Source: Adineta vaga
Lineage: Eukaryota > Rotifera
Assembly (NCBI GenBank): GCA_021613535.1
Contig: CP075496.1
Span: 13,640,001-13,704,000, forward strand
DNA: 64,000 nucleotides
Direction: 5' to 3'
Part shown: piece by piece, positions 49,692 through 61,715 of the stretch
Numbering within the stretch: the stretch's first letter is position 1
How the letters are laid out: each line of letters starts with the position of its first letter
Position numbers and translations under genes: made by a program
Notes under the pieces: generated by a model
What the model saw: the letters and a program-made list of their open reading frames with translations, nothing else
Database searches by the model: none
What the model was told of the DNA's origin: nothing

Positions 49692-51977
49692 ATGACTTCT
49701 GTCAATTCAGTAGATACAAATGAAGATATAATAACAACAAATGAACAATCACGATTACTTATCAAGGACCACAGCAGACATTTTCATCAATAAATCGTAA
49801 TGGACCAAGACATTCCATTAGTTGGGTAAAGTTTTCTTTAAATTTTTCAATCAATTGAAAATGAATTTTTTGTTCATTTAGGAATTTCCAGGACGATGGG
49901 GTGAGATCAAACGACTTGATCTATCTGAATATGCCGCAGATTCCATTACATCATCAGCAGCATTGAATGATGTCTATGTTGTTTCAGCATCACCAACAAC
50001 AACAACGACAACGACAGCAGCAGTAATTCCTTTAAGAAATCGTCTTCGAAATTTAGTTCGAAAAAACCCTGATACTACCGATAAAGATAAAAATCATAAA
50101 TTATTAGGTGAATGGCGTGCAACTGCCATTGCTGGTAATGATATTTCGTCTTCATGTCTTTATACAGCTGGTATTTGTGCACAACGAGGTAATACGAAAT
50201 GAATCCATATATTTTTTTTCTCATTTCTTCTTGCCTTTTCTAGCTGGTCAATATTCGTTTATATCATTGTATCTCGTAGCTTTAGTTCTTTATTTATATC
50301 GAAATATTTATTCCGAAGTTGGTCTTGCACTTCCATTAAATGGTGGTGCATACAACGTTTTACTAAATTGTACATCAAAATTTATTGCTTCCATTGCTGC
50401 TTGTCTTACATTAGTTTCATATATTGCAACAGCTGTTGTTTCGGCAAGTTCAGCAATAGCTTATGGACAAAATCTTTGGTCGGGATTAGATCCTTCATGG
50501 GCAGTTATGGCATTATTAGGTTTTTTTTGTTTGATTACTTTATTTGGTTTAAAAGAATCAGCTAATGTTGCATTGGTAATATTCGTAATACATATTGGTA
50601 CAATGACGATCTTATTAGTGATGTGTTTGTATAAATTAATGGAATCTTATGATTCAATAATAATGTTTAAAAAGAATTGGGCAACAAAACCATTAGAAAA
50701 TATACCGACGGATATTTATTATGGATTTGCATTAGCTTTATTAGGTGTCAGTGGTTTTGAAACTTCATCAAATTATATTGAAGAACAAGGACCAGGTATA
50801 TTTCCAAAAACATTACGGAATATGTGGTATGTGGTTTCATTATTTAATCCATGTAAGTCATTCATTCAAACTTAATATTTTTTTTTGTTATATATAGTTT
50901 TTAGTATTTGCTTTATTATCTTTATTTATTATGCCAATGGATATAATCCGTCAACATCGTGATGATCTTCTAGCGGCAATGGGTACGGCAACAAGTCAAC
51001 CACCTTCATCGATATGGTTAAATAAATTAATATCAGCTGATGCATTACTTGTTTTATCTGGTTCTGTATTAACTTCATATGTTGGTATAACTGGTTTAAT
51101 CCGTCGTATGAGTTATGATCGATGTTTACCTATGTTTTTATCTTATACAAATCCATGGCGTAAAACAAATCATTTTATCATAATTGGCTTTTTTCTTGTA
51201 ACAAGTTTACTTCATTTTCTTGTTCGTGGAAATTTAGAAAGTCTTGCTGGAGTTTATACTATGTCATTTTTAAGTGTCATGTCTTTATTTGCCATAGGGA
51301 ATATGATATTAAAATATAAACGTGGAACATTACCACGAACAATCTATGCACCATGGCCACATGTGATACTTGGATTTCTTTTCGTTCTTGTTGGTCTTAT
51401 TGGTGAAATAATATTAAATTTTCAACATATCAGTTATTTTATTCTCTATTTTGGTATAACATTTCTTATTGTTATGTTAATGTTCTCAAGAAATCGCGTG
51501 TTAAAATTATTTATGTATTTTGGTGGACCAAAAAGTTGGAAAGACATGTTAAATCGACAATATAAGAGAATTGAAGATCGTCCAATGTTATTTTTTACAC
51601 GAACTGATGATCCATCAGTTTTAAATAAAGCAATTTTATATGTTCGTGAAAATGAAGTGACAAATTTTCTAAAAATTTGTCATGTTTATGAACATGAGGA
51701 AGATATTCCTGCTTCATTAGAAGCAAATGTGAAATTTCTTGATCGACAATATCCAAAGATGTGTATTGATTTAGTAAGAGAAATGATTATATCATTTTAG
51801 AAACGATTTGTTTTGTTTTAGTTATTAGTTAAAGGTCGATTTGATCCTCCGACAGTGAAAATTCTTAGTGAACGACTTGATATTCCAACAAATTTTATGT
51901 TTATTACCTGCCCTGCAGGAAATTTTTCACATCATCTAGCAGAAATGGGTGGTATACGATTAATAACTCATTCCTAA
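49692..51977 (+). CDS. APC-superfamily amino-acid permease (SLC12/SLC7-type fold)
   Basis: Seen: six exons (49692-49709, 49775-49825, 49882-50188, 50244-50852, 50905-51773, 51822-51977) join in phase to 669 residues. A hydrophilic N-terminus ends in LLGEWRATAIAGNDISSSCLYTAG, the helix-1 signature (unwound GNDISSS) of amino-acid permeases. About 11-12 hydrophobic helices follow, including LPLNGGAYNVLLN (helix 3), GFALALLGVSGFETSSNYIEEQ (helix 6 region) and SADALLVLSGSVLTSYVG (helix 8). The soluble C-terminus (LLVKGRFDPPTVKILSERL, TNFMFITCPAG) resembles a universal-stress-protein-like or SLC12-like tail. Known: such carriers exchange or cotransport amino acids at the plasma or lysosomal membrane. 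Substrate unknown. Exons 1-2 were chosen because they alone keep the frame; the ATG at 49800 gives the wrong phase. Confidence 0.85.
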
Positions 51978-52166
51978 ATTGATACAAATTTTTCTATTTT
52001 GTCAGATTTATCGAATAAATTTCTTCGTTTTTTTTTCATTTTGCATAAATTAGTTCATTTGTGATTCGATGCTTTTCTTATAATCGTTTAGTTATTTTTA
52101 TAAAAGAATTATTTCAAAACAAAGATCAAGAATAACAAAGAAAATCTCTTGGTTCTTTTTTCCTTT

Positions 52167-54267
52167 TTAAATCAAATATATTGAATCAATATAACCTTGA
52201 CCAGATGCAATACCACCTTCAATATTCATTGATGGTTTACTTCGTAATAAATAACCACCAGTTCGTTCGAATAGAATTCGTTCATTTTGACTGATTAAAC
52301 TACCGAATATACCTAATTCACTGTTGATTTGTTGTTCGATGATATTTCCATTTGCTGTCGGTGAACGTATTAAACTCTGTTGAATTGGAGCATATATTCG
52401 AGACATCAGAAAATAACGTTTCGATTGTTTAGCAATCAAAATCTGTTCAAGACGTTCTCTAGAAAAACATCGAAATAGAATTGAAAAGATGATCATTAAG
52501 TTATGATTACTTGAGTAGCGGACCACAATACACATTTCCACCTGAAGAATAACAAAGAACGTTGTTAGAGTTATTGTTTCGATTATCCATAAGATTATAA
52601 CAAATCATTTACCTCCTTCTCGACTTTGTTTCAAATAGAAAGATTCTGGTTTATCTAATATTCTTTGTTGTATAACCGGATCATTCATTGCCTAAATATC
52701 CAACAAACAACCACATGAATTCAATCGTATTGATTTGATATTACCTGTTCAATTGTAAACATTTCTTCTGTAATATCTTTCATATCATCAATAAACTGTT
52801 CTTTTTCTTGAAAAATTTCTTCCAAAAAGCTTTCTTTCGTCAATGCTAATTGAAAACATTTCATTCCAGCTAGATGATATCTTAAACTTGGACATTTAAT
52901 CGCTCGTGATGATTCTAACATAATATAAGCTTGCCAAATCTAAAAAAATCAACCAAATAAATGATATTCTAATAAAACTACATTGTTTTAATCTTCATTG
53001 TAGAAATGTTTTGGATCATACGCTGTTCGATAATACACCAGTGCAACTTCGAATTCATTACTAAATTATAAACAAAAGATTCAATTTAATTCCTTTGCTT
53101 ATCTTATCTAATGAAAGATAAGCTCACAAGAAAAGAGTGCCTTTAGAATTCAAAGAACAATGATGAAAAATATCGATTAATGTTACATGTTTAACAAGCA
53201 AAGAAGAATGTTGATATAAAGATAAAAGACCTTGTTCAATGAGCATTTGATCACCTATATTAAATTCACGTTCGGGTATAACGAAAAGAATAATTGCTCT
53301 GAAAAAAAAATAATTAAAGATAACAATAAATCATTCGTGAAAGAAAACTTCGATGTTTCAAACTTTGTATTATCATAAATTTTCCATGATTCAAATAAAG
53401 TTTCAATAATTAGATCTTGAGATTCATTTTCCGGTAACTTCAATGAATAAGAGGCGATCAATTTTTCAATTTTAATTTTATTATTTATTAAATTTACCTG
53501 TGATACTAAATTTGATTGAACATTAGTTAGAAATTTCCTAAAAATACAAATATTCTTCTTCATTTCTACTTGAAAAAAGAAACTAGTCGATAATTTGATT
53601 TACTTATGCCATGTATACATCAATTTTGCTGCTGCACCAAGACCAATAGCAATTGTATTGATTTCAATAAGACGAAGTTGAGTTCTTTTTGGAAGTGTAT
53701 TCATTTGTTGTAACATATAATCTGTTCGAATGATACAAGTTTCAGCAATACTCTACTATACAAAACGAAAACTAATCGTTTTAAATCAATCTTGATTTAC
53801 TTGATATGGAAGTTGTTGAATTTGATCATAAATCTGTCGTAATCGTTTTAGAAATGGATCACAATCAATTAAACTAAATAGAGGAGATGATTTTCTTCTA
53901 AAATTTATCTCTTTCGATATTTATTTACTTTTCTAAAACTGAATCCATTATATTCATATTCGATGCAAGACGTTGAACAAGTCGATTGATTCCATATTGA
54001 ATTTGACGAGCTTTTTCATATTCATTTCGTGGATATGACGATGGATAGATTGTAAATGGATAGGGAATAACATTCGAATCATCATTAAGTGTAAAACAAC
54101 GTTGAACAAAACCTTTAAATCAATCCAACAAGAAAGCACATGAGAAAAATATTTGTAAGAACACACTTGCCATGAGCTAAAGCCCATTGTTGACATTCAA
54201 CATTGAGTTCATTTCGATTTAAATTTTGAATAGATTGTTCGAGAGATAACCTCGTACTGTCTGACAT
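52167..54267 (-). CDS. GSS: Glutathione synthetase (eukaryotic type)
   Basis: Seen: about ten minus-strand exons from ATG 54267 to the TAA at 52167-52169. Checked in phase: 54171-54267, 53929-54112, 53801-53873, 53604-53752 and 53364-53537. Landmarks follow human GSS: PYPFTIYPSSYPR, RTDYMLQQ...IEINTIAIG (substrate loop), VALVYYRTAYDP, the RAIKCPSLRYHLAGMK segment, and the Gly-rich loop SREGGGNVYCG over the active site. The C-terminus is ELGIFGSLI...GGYLLRSK...GGIASGQGYIDSIYLI, where the family ends GVAAGVAVLDNPYPV. Known: ligates gamma-glutamylcysteine and glycine with ATP, the last step of glutathione synthesis, as a cytosolic dimer. Odd: intron 1 appears to use a GC donor (GCAAGT), a known minor variant. 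It is convergent with the permease gene, with 189 nt between stops. Confidence 0.92.
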
Positions 54268-56260
54268 TCTGAAATATTCGAAATGAAAAGATAAAACTAT
54301 GTATATCTGCTTGTACGTGACTTTGTTGGATTAAAAAGAAAATGTTTACTTCCTAGATCATCATTTTTTCCTTTCTTATGCAACTGATAAGTTCAAGGAC
54401 ATAATTTTCGATATAGTACAAATATCGTAACATAATCAAATGAGTCATCATATGTAATCATCAAGGTTTTATTCTTCCTCGCCACTGGTGAATGCAGATG
54501 ACCAACGAAAGGCAATAAACTATAGAGTACTCTTGTAGTAAATGTTTTCATTCGCATTGTATAGAAGATCAAAATGACAATCATCTTCTTCGTAGTTTGT
54601 TTTACTTTATTGTTTTATTAGATGACGCGAGAGTATAATATGAATACTTTCAAAATGCACTGAATAAACTAAATATCTGAATGCGATAAGATATAAAGTT
54701 CTTTTGCAGCAGAGTTATTTTGATGTGATTATTAGATTAAAAAAACATTCATAAACAATAGATCTCTATTCATCTTGGGGCAATGATGTATATCATGTCA
54801 ATAGATCAAAGAGAATACAAGCTAGTTGATTTACGTTCTTCCTAGAGATATTAATACTCATAGAGAGAGAAAGAGAATCTAAGGATGTGTAGTTCTAGTC
54901 AATCATTGATAGAACACGTGTTTAACTTTTATGTATATTGAGAAATAATGTATTGTCATATGAAATGATAATGAACAGAGATCAGATTCTGTTTTTTGTC
55001 TTTTTTTATATGAATTTTTAATCATTGTACGAATAGTATAATCTTTTTTTCCATATCTCGTTATTTTCAAACGAAACAGAATGACTTTTCATAAATGATT
55101 TATAAAGCAAAAAAAATGAGTTGTTTTCTGAGTTTAAACACGAATAAACAGATTCAGTTTATAGCGATAGAACCATTAGTTTCTCTTAACATTTTTTATA
55201 TCTTTAAATCCCATAGGAAGATCTTTTTATTCTTGAAAAACATATAAGAATTGCGATACATTTCGTTTAAGTATTCCTTCTACATGTACGATATTCACAT
55301 TTATCTTAATTTCTGATCTCATTGATCGAGAAAAATTCTTTGATATTCACCTTCAGATATAAAGAAAAAAAAAACCCACTTCTTTTATGATGTAAATAAC
55401 AACTAGTACTCGTTCGTATGTCTACTCGAATCTAAATGAGTTTTTTAGATAATGTATTGATGTATCATAGTCAAGGAAATGAACAAGTAATGATTCGAAC
55501 CCGCACATCTAGAAATTCTCATTAATGTACTCATCTTTTTTTAGTTCAAAAAGATATCCGGTTCTATTAAAAGCACTTCTATTCCATTAGAATCATAGAA
55601 ACTTGTTTTAAAAGAGAGTAGAAAATCATATTTCTTCGTAAATATTCTATCTCTACAAAAAAAAGATGTTTCTTGTTTAAAATAGAATAAAACCCAGGTA
55701 TTCTACGCATCAAACATTTCTGATATTAGGTTATTTCTGCATCTGAATTGTAAGTACGACAATTTATATGATCTTTCATATAAATTTCATTTATTTCAAC
55801 GAGAAGTTCGATTAAAAATATCCAAGCGAATCTTCGTATAGGAAAAAGCAAACGAGTAACGATGATAATCATATTAAATAACTAAAAAAAATGAAGAGGA
55901 GTTTTTGATTATATTAAAAAAGATCATCGATATGTAATTAAATGAAGGAGGAAAATATTGAACGAACATAAACAATATTATACATTCATCAAGAAAACAT
56001 TGTTGAATTATTTATATCAACGAATAAAAACCTAATGATACGAGCGGTAAGAAAATCTTTTCTTCTAGAAATTAATTATTTATTTCAAAAAATCATATCT
56101 TATCGATTGTTTCAATAGATATTCTTTTCCTCTCTTTTTTTTTCTTTGACACAAATCTTTCATGCATATATTTATCATCTGTCAAAATTCTCATTTTTCA
56201 ATAGATATTCAGAACGCCCGTCGAAGTACAATACTACATGTTCAGTGAATAAATCTGATA
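54268..56260. other. Long gene-poor region
   Basis: About 2 kb of AT-rich sequence between the GSS start and the TMEM272-like gene. The short ORFs (for example 54393-54584, minus) lack codon bias or motifs. A GATTCGAACCC string near 55492 recalls a tRNA T-arm but does not fold into a tRNA. Nothing else seen. Confidence 0.45.
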
Positions 56261-57448
56261 ATGTTAAATTCAACAACCAATGGAAATAGTTCATTAACTT
56301 TAGAAAGTATTGTTTGTTCACAATTAGAATTAAAACGACATGCAGCTTCTTTTTCACGTCGTCGAAGTACAATGTGTCATCGACCATCCTTATATGTTCC
56401 TGGACAAGCACCGCCAATGTTAACAATCTCTTCATCAAATCCTCGACGATCCACTTCAACTATTGCTGATCTATCAGTTCAACTTTTAAAAACGAAAAGT
56501 TTAAATCATGATGGAAAACGAAGTCGAGCAGCATCGATTAATTCAGCAGTTGGTTCAACATTACGTAATAGTCTTGGAGAACGACAATCACTTGTTTCAA
56601 TGTTATATTGGGATTCAACACGAAATATAACAACTAAAAAAGTATTATTAATTAGTTTAGAAATTGATAAATCAATTTCTTTTTTCAAGGATGAATCAAA
56701 TACATCAAAATGGAGTATTGATTATCAGCATGATACGGCTCATTATGGTAGTTTAAGAGCACGTTTAGTTGAAGAATATAACGATTGTGAATCATTATTT
56801 GAATTTTCAAAAAAAACCATCTTTGTACTTGTACATACAAGTAAGTTTGTTCTCTTTCGCAAATCTAAATTCTTCACATCAATTTATTTAGAAATTGCAA
56901 CCGTTTGTCTTGGTCTTATTCTTATTCTTCCTATCATTATGATAAGTATTGGTATTTTAATCGAAATATTCACATTGTTTTATTTGTTTTGTTTCATATA
57001 TTTTGTTTTCAATTTAGGTGTTAGTCATTTAAGTGATTGTCCACGTCAAACATATTTACCTATTTATTTATTCGTTGCCGGAATTGTTTGGACAACAAAA
57101 CTTCTACAAAATATTTGGCATAAATATCGAATGCAACAAAAAGCATCGAATGATGAAGAAACTCCATCCGAAAGAAATGATGGTCATGCATTTATTGATG
57201 GTTTAATGACTTCATTTTTGATTATTTGGTTCTTCTTAGGACATTATTGGTTAATAACAATCGGTTATCCACCACATTTTGAACAACCTTTGGAAACACC
57301 AGAGATTTGGTGTGATAAATCAGTTGTTTTATGTGCATTTGCATCGATCGTGATTACATATTTTTTATTAATTATATTTCTTATTATTGTAATGTTGTTA
57401 GTTTGTTGTACTCGATGTACGATTATAAAAGAAATATCGACAAGTTGA
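56261..57448 (+). CDS. TMEM272-like four-helix membrane protein
   Basis: Seen: three exons (56261-56840, 56892-56951, 57018-57448), 356 residues. Both introns (51 and 66 nt) are multiples of three with no in-frame stop, so the unspliced frame is open too (395 residues). The first 190 residues are cytosolic, Ser/Arg-rich. Four hydrophobic segments follow: IATVCLGLILILPIIMISIG, then after a conserved-looking GVSHLSDCPRQTYLPIYLFVAG the second, then FLIIWFFLGHYWLI and VVLCAFASIVITYFLLIIFLIIVMLL. The tail is CCTRC. Known: the HL-DCP-Q-IPIYL block is typical of the poorly studied TMEM272 family of invertebrate expansions. Function unknown. Splicing is preferred because both introns have clean GT...TTTAG ends and the spliced protein keeps the helix 1-loop spacing of the family. 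Confidence 0.75.
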   Translation: MLNSTTNGNSSLTLESIVCSQLELKRHAASFSRRRSTMCHRPSLYVPGQAPPMLTISSSNPRRSTSTIADLSVQLLKTKSLNHDGKRSRAASINSAVGSTLRNSLGERQSLVSMLYWDSTRNITTKKVLLISLEIDKSISFFKDESNTSKWSIDYQHDTAHYGSLRARLVEEYNDCESLFEFSKKTIFVLVHTSKFVLFRKSKFFTSIYLEIATVCLGLILILPIIMISIGILIEIFTLFYLFCFIYFVFNLGVSHLSDCPRQTYLPIYLFVAGIVWTTKLLQNIWHKYRMQQKASNDEETPSERNDGHAFIDGLMTSFLIIWFFLGHYWLITIGYPPHFEQPLETPEIWCDKSVVLCAFASIVITYFLLIIFLIIVMLLVCCTRCTIIKEISTS

Positions 57449-58989
57449 ATGTATGTGTATAAATAAAAGGAAAAAAACACATTTTACGATGGAGAATGAT
57501 GGTTTTCTATGTTGATAAAAGAATATAGTGTTTATTTTCCTAGCTTTATCATGAGTAGGTAGAATACTACTCATATCATTTGAAGTCAATTATATAGATC
57601 GAAAGAAAGAACTCTTATTTTAATTATTGGAAATTTTATGAATGAAACAATTATTCAGAATGATTACGAAGAGATTGTATAGAAAATAACTATATTCATT
57701 CGTTTAGAATATCAACAATATGTAAATCAAGCTCGTTTAGTTGATAATCTATCATAATGCTAAAATCAAAAGTTTTTTCGAAGCAGGGGGACGTTACGCC
57801 CCTCGCGCCACCCCTCGGGACGCCACTGACAATGAATATCGTTTCTTGTTTGTAAATCTTTATACTCAAATAAAAATGTTTAAGTTTTTAAACTATTTAC
57901 TTAGTTATAACATAGGACAAAGTGGATTTTCTTAATAGAATGTTCTCGATCAAAAATATATTTTCTTATGAATCTGATTCATAGATTAGTCAGCTTTCTA
58001 TAATGACGTGTTCTAGATAGAAAGGATCAGAGAGAGAAGAAAAGGAAGAAAAGCAGCAATATTCGACCGGAACGTTGGACTACGTCAAGTCTCTCTCATT
58101 TTCTTTATCGGAGACTTTTTTTTATGACGATTTATATCTGTAGATTAGTGATAGAAATGAAAGGTAATCGAATTGCATCATTGTCTAGGTTAACATTATT
58201 GTGTGACAACGTGTTTTCTTTTTTTCCTGTAGAGAATTAGTCATCTTGGAAATATGTTCTTGTTTCTATATATATATATATATGTGCATGGAAATTTCCA
58301 ACATTATACAAAAATAAGAGTATATATATATCAATTCATTCAGTATAGTTGAATTTTATTTCTTACAAGAGATTTTGTTTGTAATTGAGTAATAACGAAA
58401 TGATACCCGCCCACTTTCTCTTTTTTTTCTTCTTCCTGCTATATATATATATATATATGTAAGTATTCTTGAGCGCTATATCTTATATGAATTGGGACAT
58501 ACATAAATATAAGAAAGAAAAAAAATCACGGATTTTGTCTATCCTATTCTATTCTTGCATCATCCATTTACATCGTTGGAAATTTCACAATCAAAATCAA
58601 GAACGAAGAGAAAAAAAAAGCTTATTTCTCTATTCAAAAGATTTTTTCCCAGCATTACTTCTTCTCTTTTCTTCCTGCTCTTCCGATTAATTTTATTTTT
58701 GTTTTTACTGAAAATGGGCATAACAATTACGATGAGATTTACTTCTTCATTTCAAGCTCTGAAAGAGACAAGGAGGATTTTTTTCCACTGTTGTAAATAT
58801 ATACACACGTAGACATAATATTTGTTTTTGCTTTTCGCTGAAAACGAAATCTTTAGTGGTATGCCACAACGTTGTTTCATTTCTTTCTTTTCATAATCGG
58901 CATGTGTAAAATTTACAATTTCTTTTTTTCCAATCTATTTCAGATACATACGTCTTTCATTTGTTTTGAAAAACATAAACAATCGAGCG
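57449..58989. other. Gene-poor region with microsatellites
   Basis: 1.5 kb with AT tracts at about 58268-58282, 58324-58330 and 58440-58458, and the transposon end described separately at 57784-57828. It ends in a probable non-coding first exon/intron of the next gene (TATTTCAG at about 58936-58943). No other coding feature. Confidence 0.4.
57784..57828 (-). mobile_element. Solitary hAT-like transposon terminus (probable MITE remnant)
   Basis: A 45-nt island of GC-rich sequence in very AT-rich surroundings. On the minus strand it begins CAGTGGCGTCCCGAGGGG and continues with G/C-rich sequence. That start resembles the CAGTGGCG-type terminal inverted repeats of many hAT-superfamily elements. 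No matching opposite end or 8-bp target duplication was found by eye within about 1 kb. Confidence 0.4.
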
Positions 58990-60037
58990 ATGACTGGTTC
59001 ATTTTTGTTTGATCGTCAACATAGTTTGGCAGCAGGTTATTCAAATATTAATAAAGTGGAACGGTCAAAGCTTCGTCGTTGGTCATCAGCTGAATCACCC
59101 TATTTATCCGATGATCAACAAAAAGTTGAAGAAATACAAAGTTTTCAACGTAATCAAACACCAAGTGATTTCGATTCAGGTTTAGAAGATTCTGATCAAC
59201 AAAATGGAAATGATATTAATGATGATGAACCCATTGGCGATTTTGAGGCTGATACAGATGAATGTATTGAAGAGAATTTACTTACACCTATTGCTACTGA
59301 AAAACATACAGTTGACAATAACTATTCACGTAAGTGTAATTCATTGGGTGTTTTCCTATGTTGTGATAATTTTGTTCTGTAGATTTGGTTGAACTTGCTT
59401 CAAGTGTACCTAATATTGATAAAAAAGAATTTTGTGATAATACAATGGTCGTCTTTCATGCTGAATGTGCTCTACAAGTTAGTCGTATTGTGAATTCAAT
59501 TAATCCTAATTATCAATATTATCTATGGAGTGAAGAGGAAGTCAATAGTGATGCATGCCAATGGCCTGGATGTGGTTTCTTAAAACTTGACAATGCTAAA
59601 GCTCAGTTTCGATGTACAAATCCTTCTTGTCAACGTTTATGGACATCAATGCGTGCTCGAATTTTATTTAAAGTTAGTTATCCTCAACCAAATGGTTACA
59701 TTGTTCTCAAAATCTTAGGACAAAATTGTCGAAATTGTCATGCATTCGCTGATGCTTTATGGTATATGGGTAAGTTTTTATCGAAAAATTCGTTTGATAA
59801 TTAAACAAAATCTTTACTTTGATTTTAGACGAAGTTTGTCGTGTGATGAAAAATTTATTTGATTCAATTTTAGCAATATATTTTCCTTGGATGGTTGACT
59901 TTGATTTAGAAAATACAATTGAAAATCAATCGTTTCAACGTCCACGACATGATCCAAAGCAACGTAAAGGAGCAATGCGTGCACAACATAATCGAAATCT
60001 TTGTGAAGCATGTCGAGTTGGTGCTTGTTTTGCTTGA
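58990..60037 (+). CDS. 3CxxC-type zinc-finger protein
   Basis: Seen: three exons (58990-59329, 59383-59769, 59829-60037), phases 1 and 1, 311 residues. The N-terminal 115 residues are acidic and disordered with Ser-rich, phosphosite-like stretches (RRWSSAESPYLSDD). The C-terminal 190 residues carry paired cysteines: CQWPGCG, FRCTNPSCQRLWTSMRARI, ILGQNCRNCHA, and the terminal HNRNLCEACRVGACF. This is the layout of the 3CxxC zinc-binding domain of receptor-transporting proteins (RTP), ZAR1 and relatives (xRCxxCxxxW at the start, LCxxCxxGxC at the end). Known: RTPs help export chemosensory receptors; ZAR1 binds maternal mRNA. No C-terminal membrane anchor is present, so a cytosolic, possibly RNA-binding role fits better than the RTP role (inference). 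The upstream ATG-less frame is treated as 5'UTR. Confidence 0.8.
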
Positions 60038-60538
60038 AAGAAAAAGGATAACATGTGTACATTAGTCTATAGCTTTGTAAACTTTGGACTCTTCTTTATT
60101 TTGTTCTTGTTCTTTAGCTTATCTATCTAGGTTGTTTCGCACTATAGTGTTTTTTATGATACCATAATGGCGATATGAAGTTCTTCTCTGTATGCACATA
60201 TATCTTCTAGCTTTTTTTTTCCTGTGTGTTTATTCAGTGTTGTTGTTTTTTTCTTCACTAAAAGAAGCTTTATTCGTTGATTTCCTACACTTTTTAGTTA
60301 CGTTATATGATACTTATTCTGTAGAACTGTGTCTCTTCGTGTTGAATAAAACGAAAACTAAACGACAAAAATTTATTTTATTCAGAATAAGAGCACAAAA
60401 TGAATAACATCTACATTCTATTTCTTGGTTTGTTGAAGAAAGAAAACACAAGATGTAAGTTTCTTTATAAACAAGCGAGTATAAAATAAAAACAAAACAT
60501 CATTTGATGAAGAAAATCTAAGTTTATTTTTATTCAGT
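60038..60538. other. Intergenic region between convergent genes
   Basis: T-rich 3'UTR sequence on both sides; a 71-codon ORF at 60192-60407 shows no coding character. Nothing else. Confidence 0.45.
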
Positions 60539-61161
60539 TTAGAATTTTGGAACATCAATCTTCGAAACCATTAATGCTGCTAGAGCAATCATAATAAGTG
60601 GTGAAACGTAGGAAAATATTGCTAAAAATGCAACTGTTAAACCAGCAGCTGGAATTGGAAGACCAATGAAATGTCCTTCAGTTGGATTAACATTGAATCG
60701 AGCTAAACGCCAAGCACCGGCTAGACTAAAAACAACAAATAAATGTGTTTTAATAAAAAAAAAGAAACAATTCAGACTTACGGAAAACTAAAAAATGCGA
60801 TTATCATAAAAAATGACCATTGTGAAATTGAATAAGCTAGTATAGTTGGTGCAACACCGAACGAAACAACATCTGCTAATGAATCTAATTGTGCACCAAT
60901 TTTTGTTGTCAAACCAAGCATTCGTGCAACACGTCCATCGAAGAAGTCACATGCAGCCGCAATAAAAATAAATAAAGCTGAAAATCGATGAAGACCATTC
61001 ATAGCCATGATTAGAGAAAAAAGGCCACAAGCTAAATTTCCTAATGTTAATGCATTAGGCGCAGAAAGACGAAGTTTTCGTCCATATTCATCAATTAATT
61101 TTACATAAACATTATCCGATGATGGCGATGTTTTGATTTCAATTTCATCTGTATTCGACAT
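60539..61161 (-). CDS. pssA: PssA-type CDP-diacylglycerol-serine O-phosphatidyltransferase
   Basis: Seen: two exons (60782-61161, 60539-60725), phase-2 intron of 56 nt, 188 residues. It contains the complete CDP-alcohol phosphotransferase motif DFFDGRVARMLG...GAQLDSLAD, with perfect D-x2-DG-x2-AR-x8-G-x3-D-x3-D spacing. It has PssA-typical PNALTLGNLACGLFSLI before it, and VSFGVAPTILAY, GAWRLARFNV and GLPIPAAG after it. Several membrane helices. Known: this enzyme makes phosphatidylserine from CDP-DAG and serine in bacteria and yeast. Vertebrates and insects use base-exchange PSS1/2 instead. The GLPIPAAG and RLARFNV blocks are those of bacterial-type PssA. Inference: horizontally acquired, then given an intron. 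The N-terminal 30 residues are hydrophilic and lack an obvious transit peptide. Confidence 0.85.
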
Positions 61162-61715
61162 TGTTATTGATTTGATCAATCTGAATTTACATAAAATGTT
61201 ACAGTTGACTAGTCGCAAGATTAATGACTCATGGAAATCGATTAGTGATTTTGTTAAGATTCGAAAATCAGGTAATGAAATTTTTCATATATCTGTTTGA
61301 AAAAAAAACGATATATGAAAAATAAGAATATTCAAATTTCTTATTTCTTCTTATAGATATAGAGAGATCCGATCAATAAAATGATTGGCTTACATATACA
61401 TATAATATTAGAAAATTTTTATTTTTAAATTTATTAATTCGAAAAAATATTTTTTTATTTTAGAAAATCGTTATAAAACAGAAATGGATTCAAAATTTCA
61501 TTATCAATTTAGCGACATCTTTTGAACCAATAGTGAGCTATAGCAAATATTTTTCTTCTTCTTCTTCATATATTATTACTACTGCTACCCCACCCTCACC
61601 CTACTTTCTTTTTAACGCATCTGCATCGATGGTACGATCATGGAAGTAGAAAGAAAGCTCGTTACTATGTTAATATCACGTTTTCTTTCTAAACTTTTAA
61701 TGGTTATGAAAAAAA
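61162..61715. other. Divergent intergenic region
   Basis: 554 nt between PssA (-) and the unknown gene at 61716 (+); AT-rich, with a TTC-rich tract near 61554-61570. No ORF or RNA gene recognised. Confidence 0.4.

Noticed and set aside
49800-49825. ATG at 49800 as start of the permease
   Set aside because: Wrong phase for the following exon. Splicing 49709 to 49775 gives a frame that continues correctly, so no frameshift needs to be assumed.
55488-55560. tRNA-like GATTCGAACCC string
   Set aside because: Only the T-loop consensus is present; no pairing acceptor, anticodon or D stems.
58469-58812. Two overlapping plus-strand ORFs upstream of the 3CxxC gene
   Set aside because: Lys/Phe/Leu-rich read-through of AT-rich sequence, no splice sites joining them to the downstream gene.
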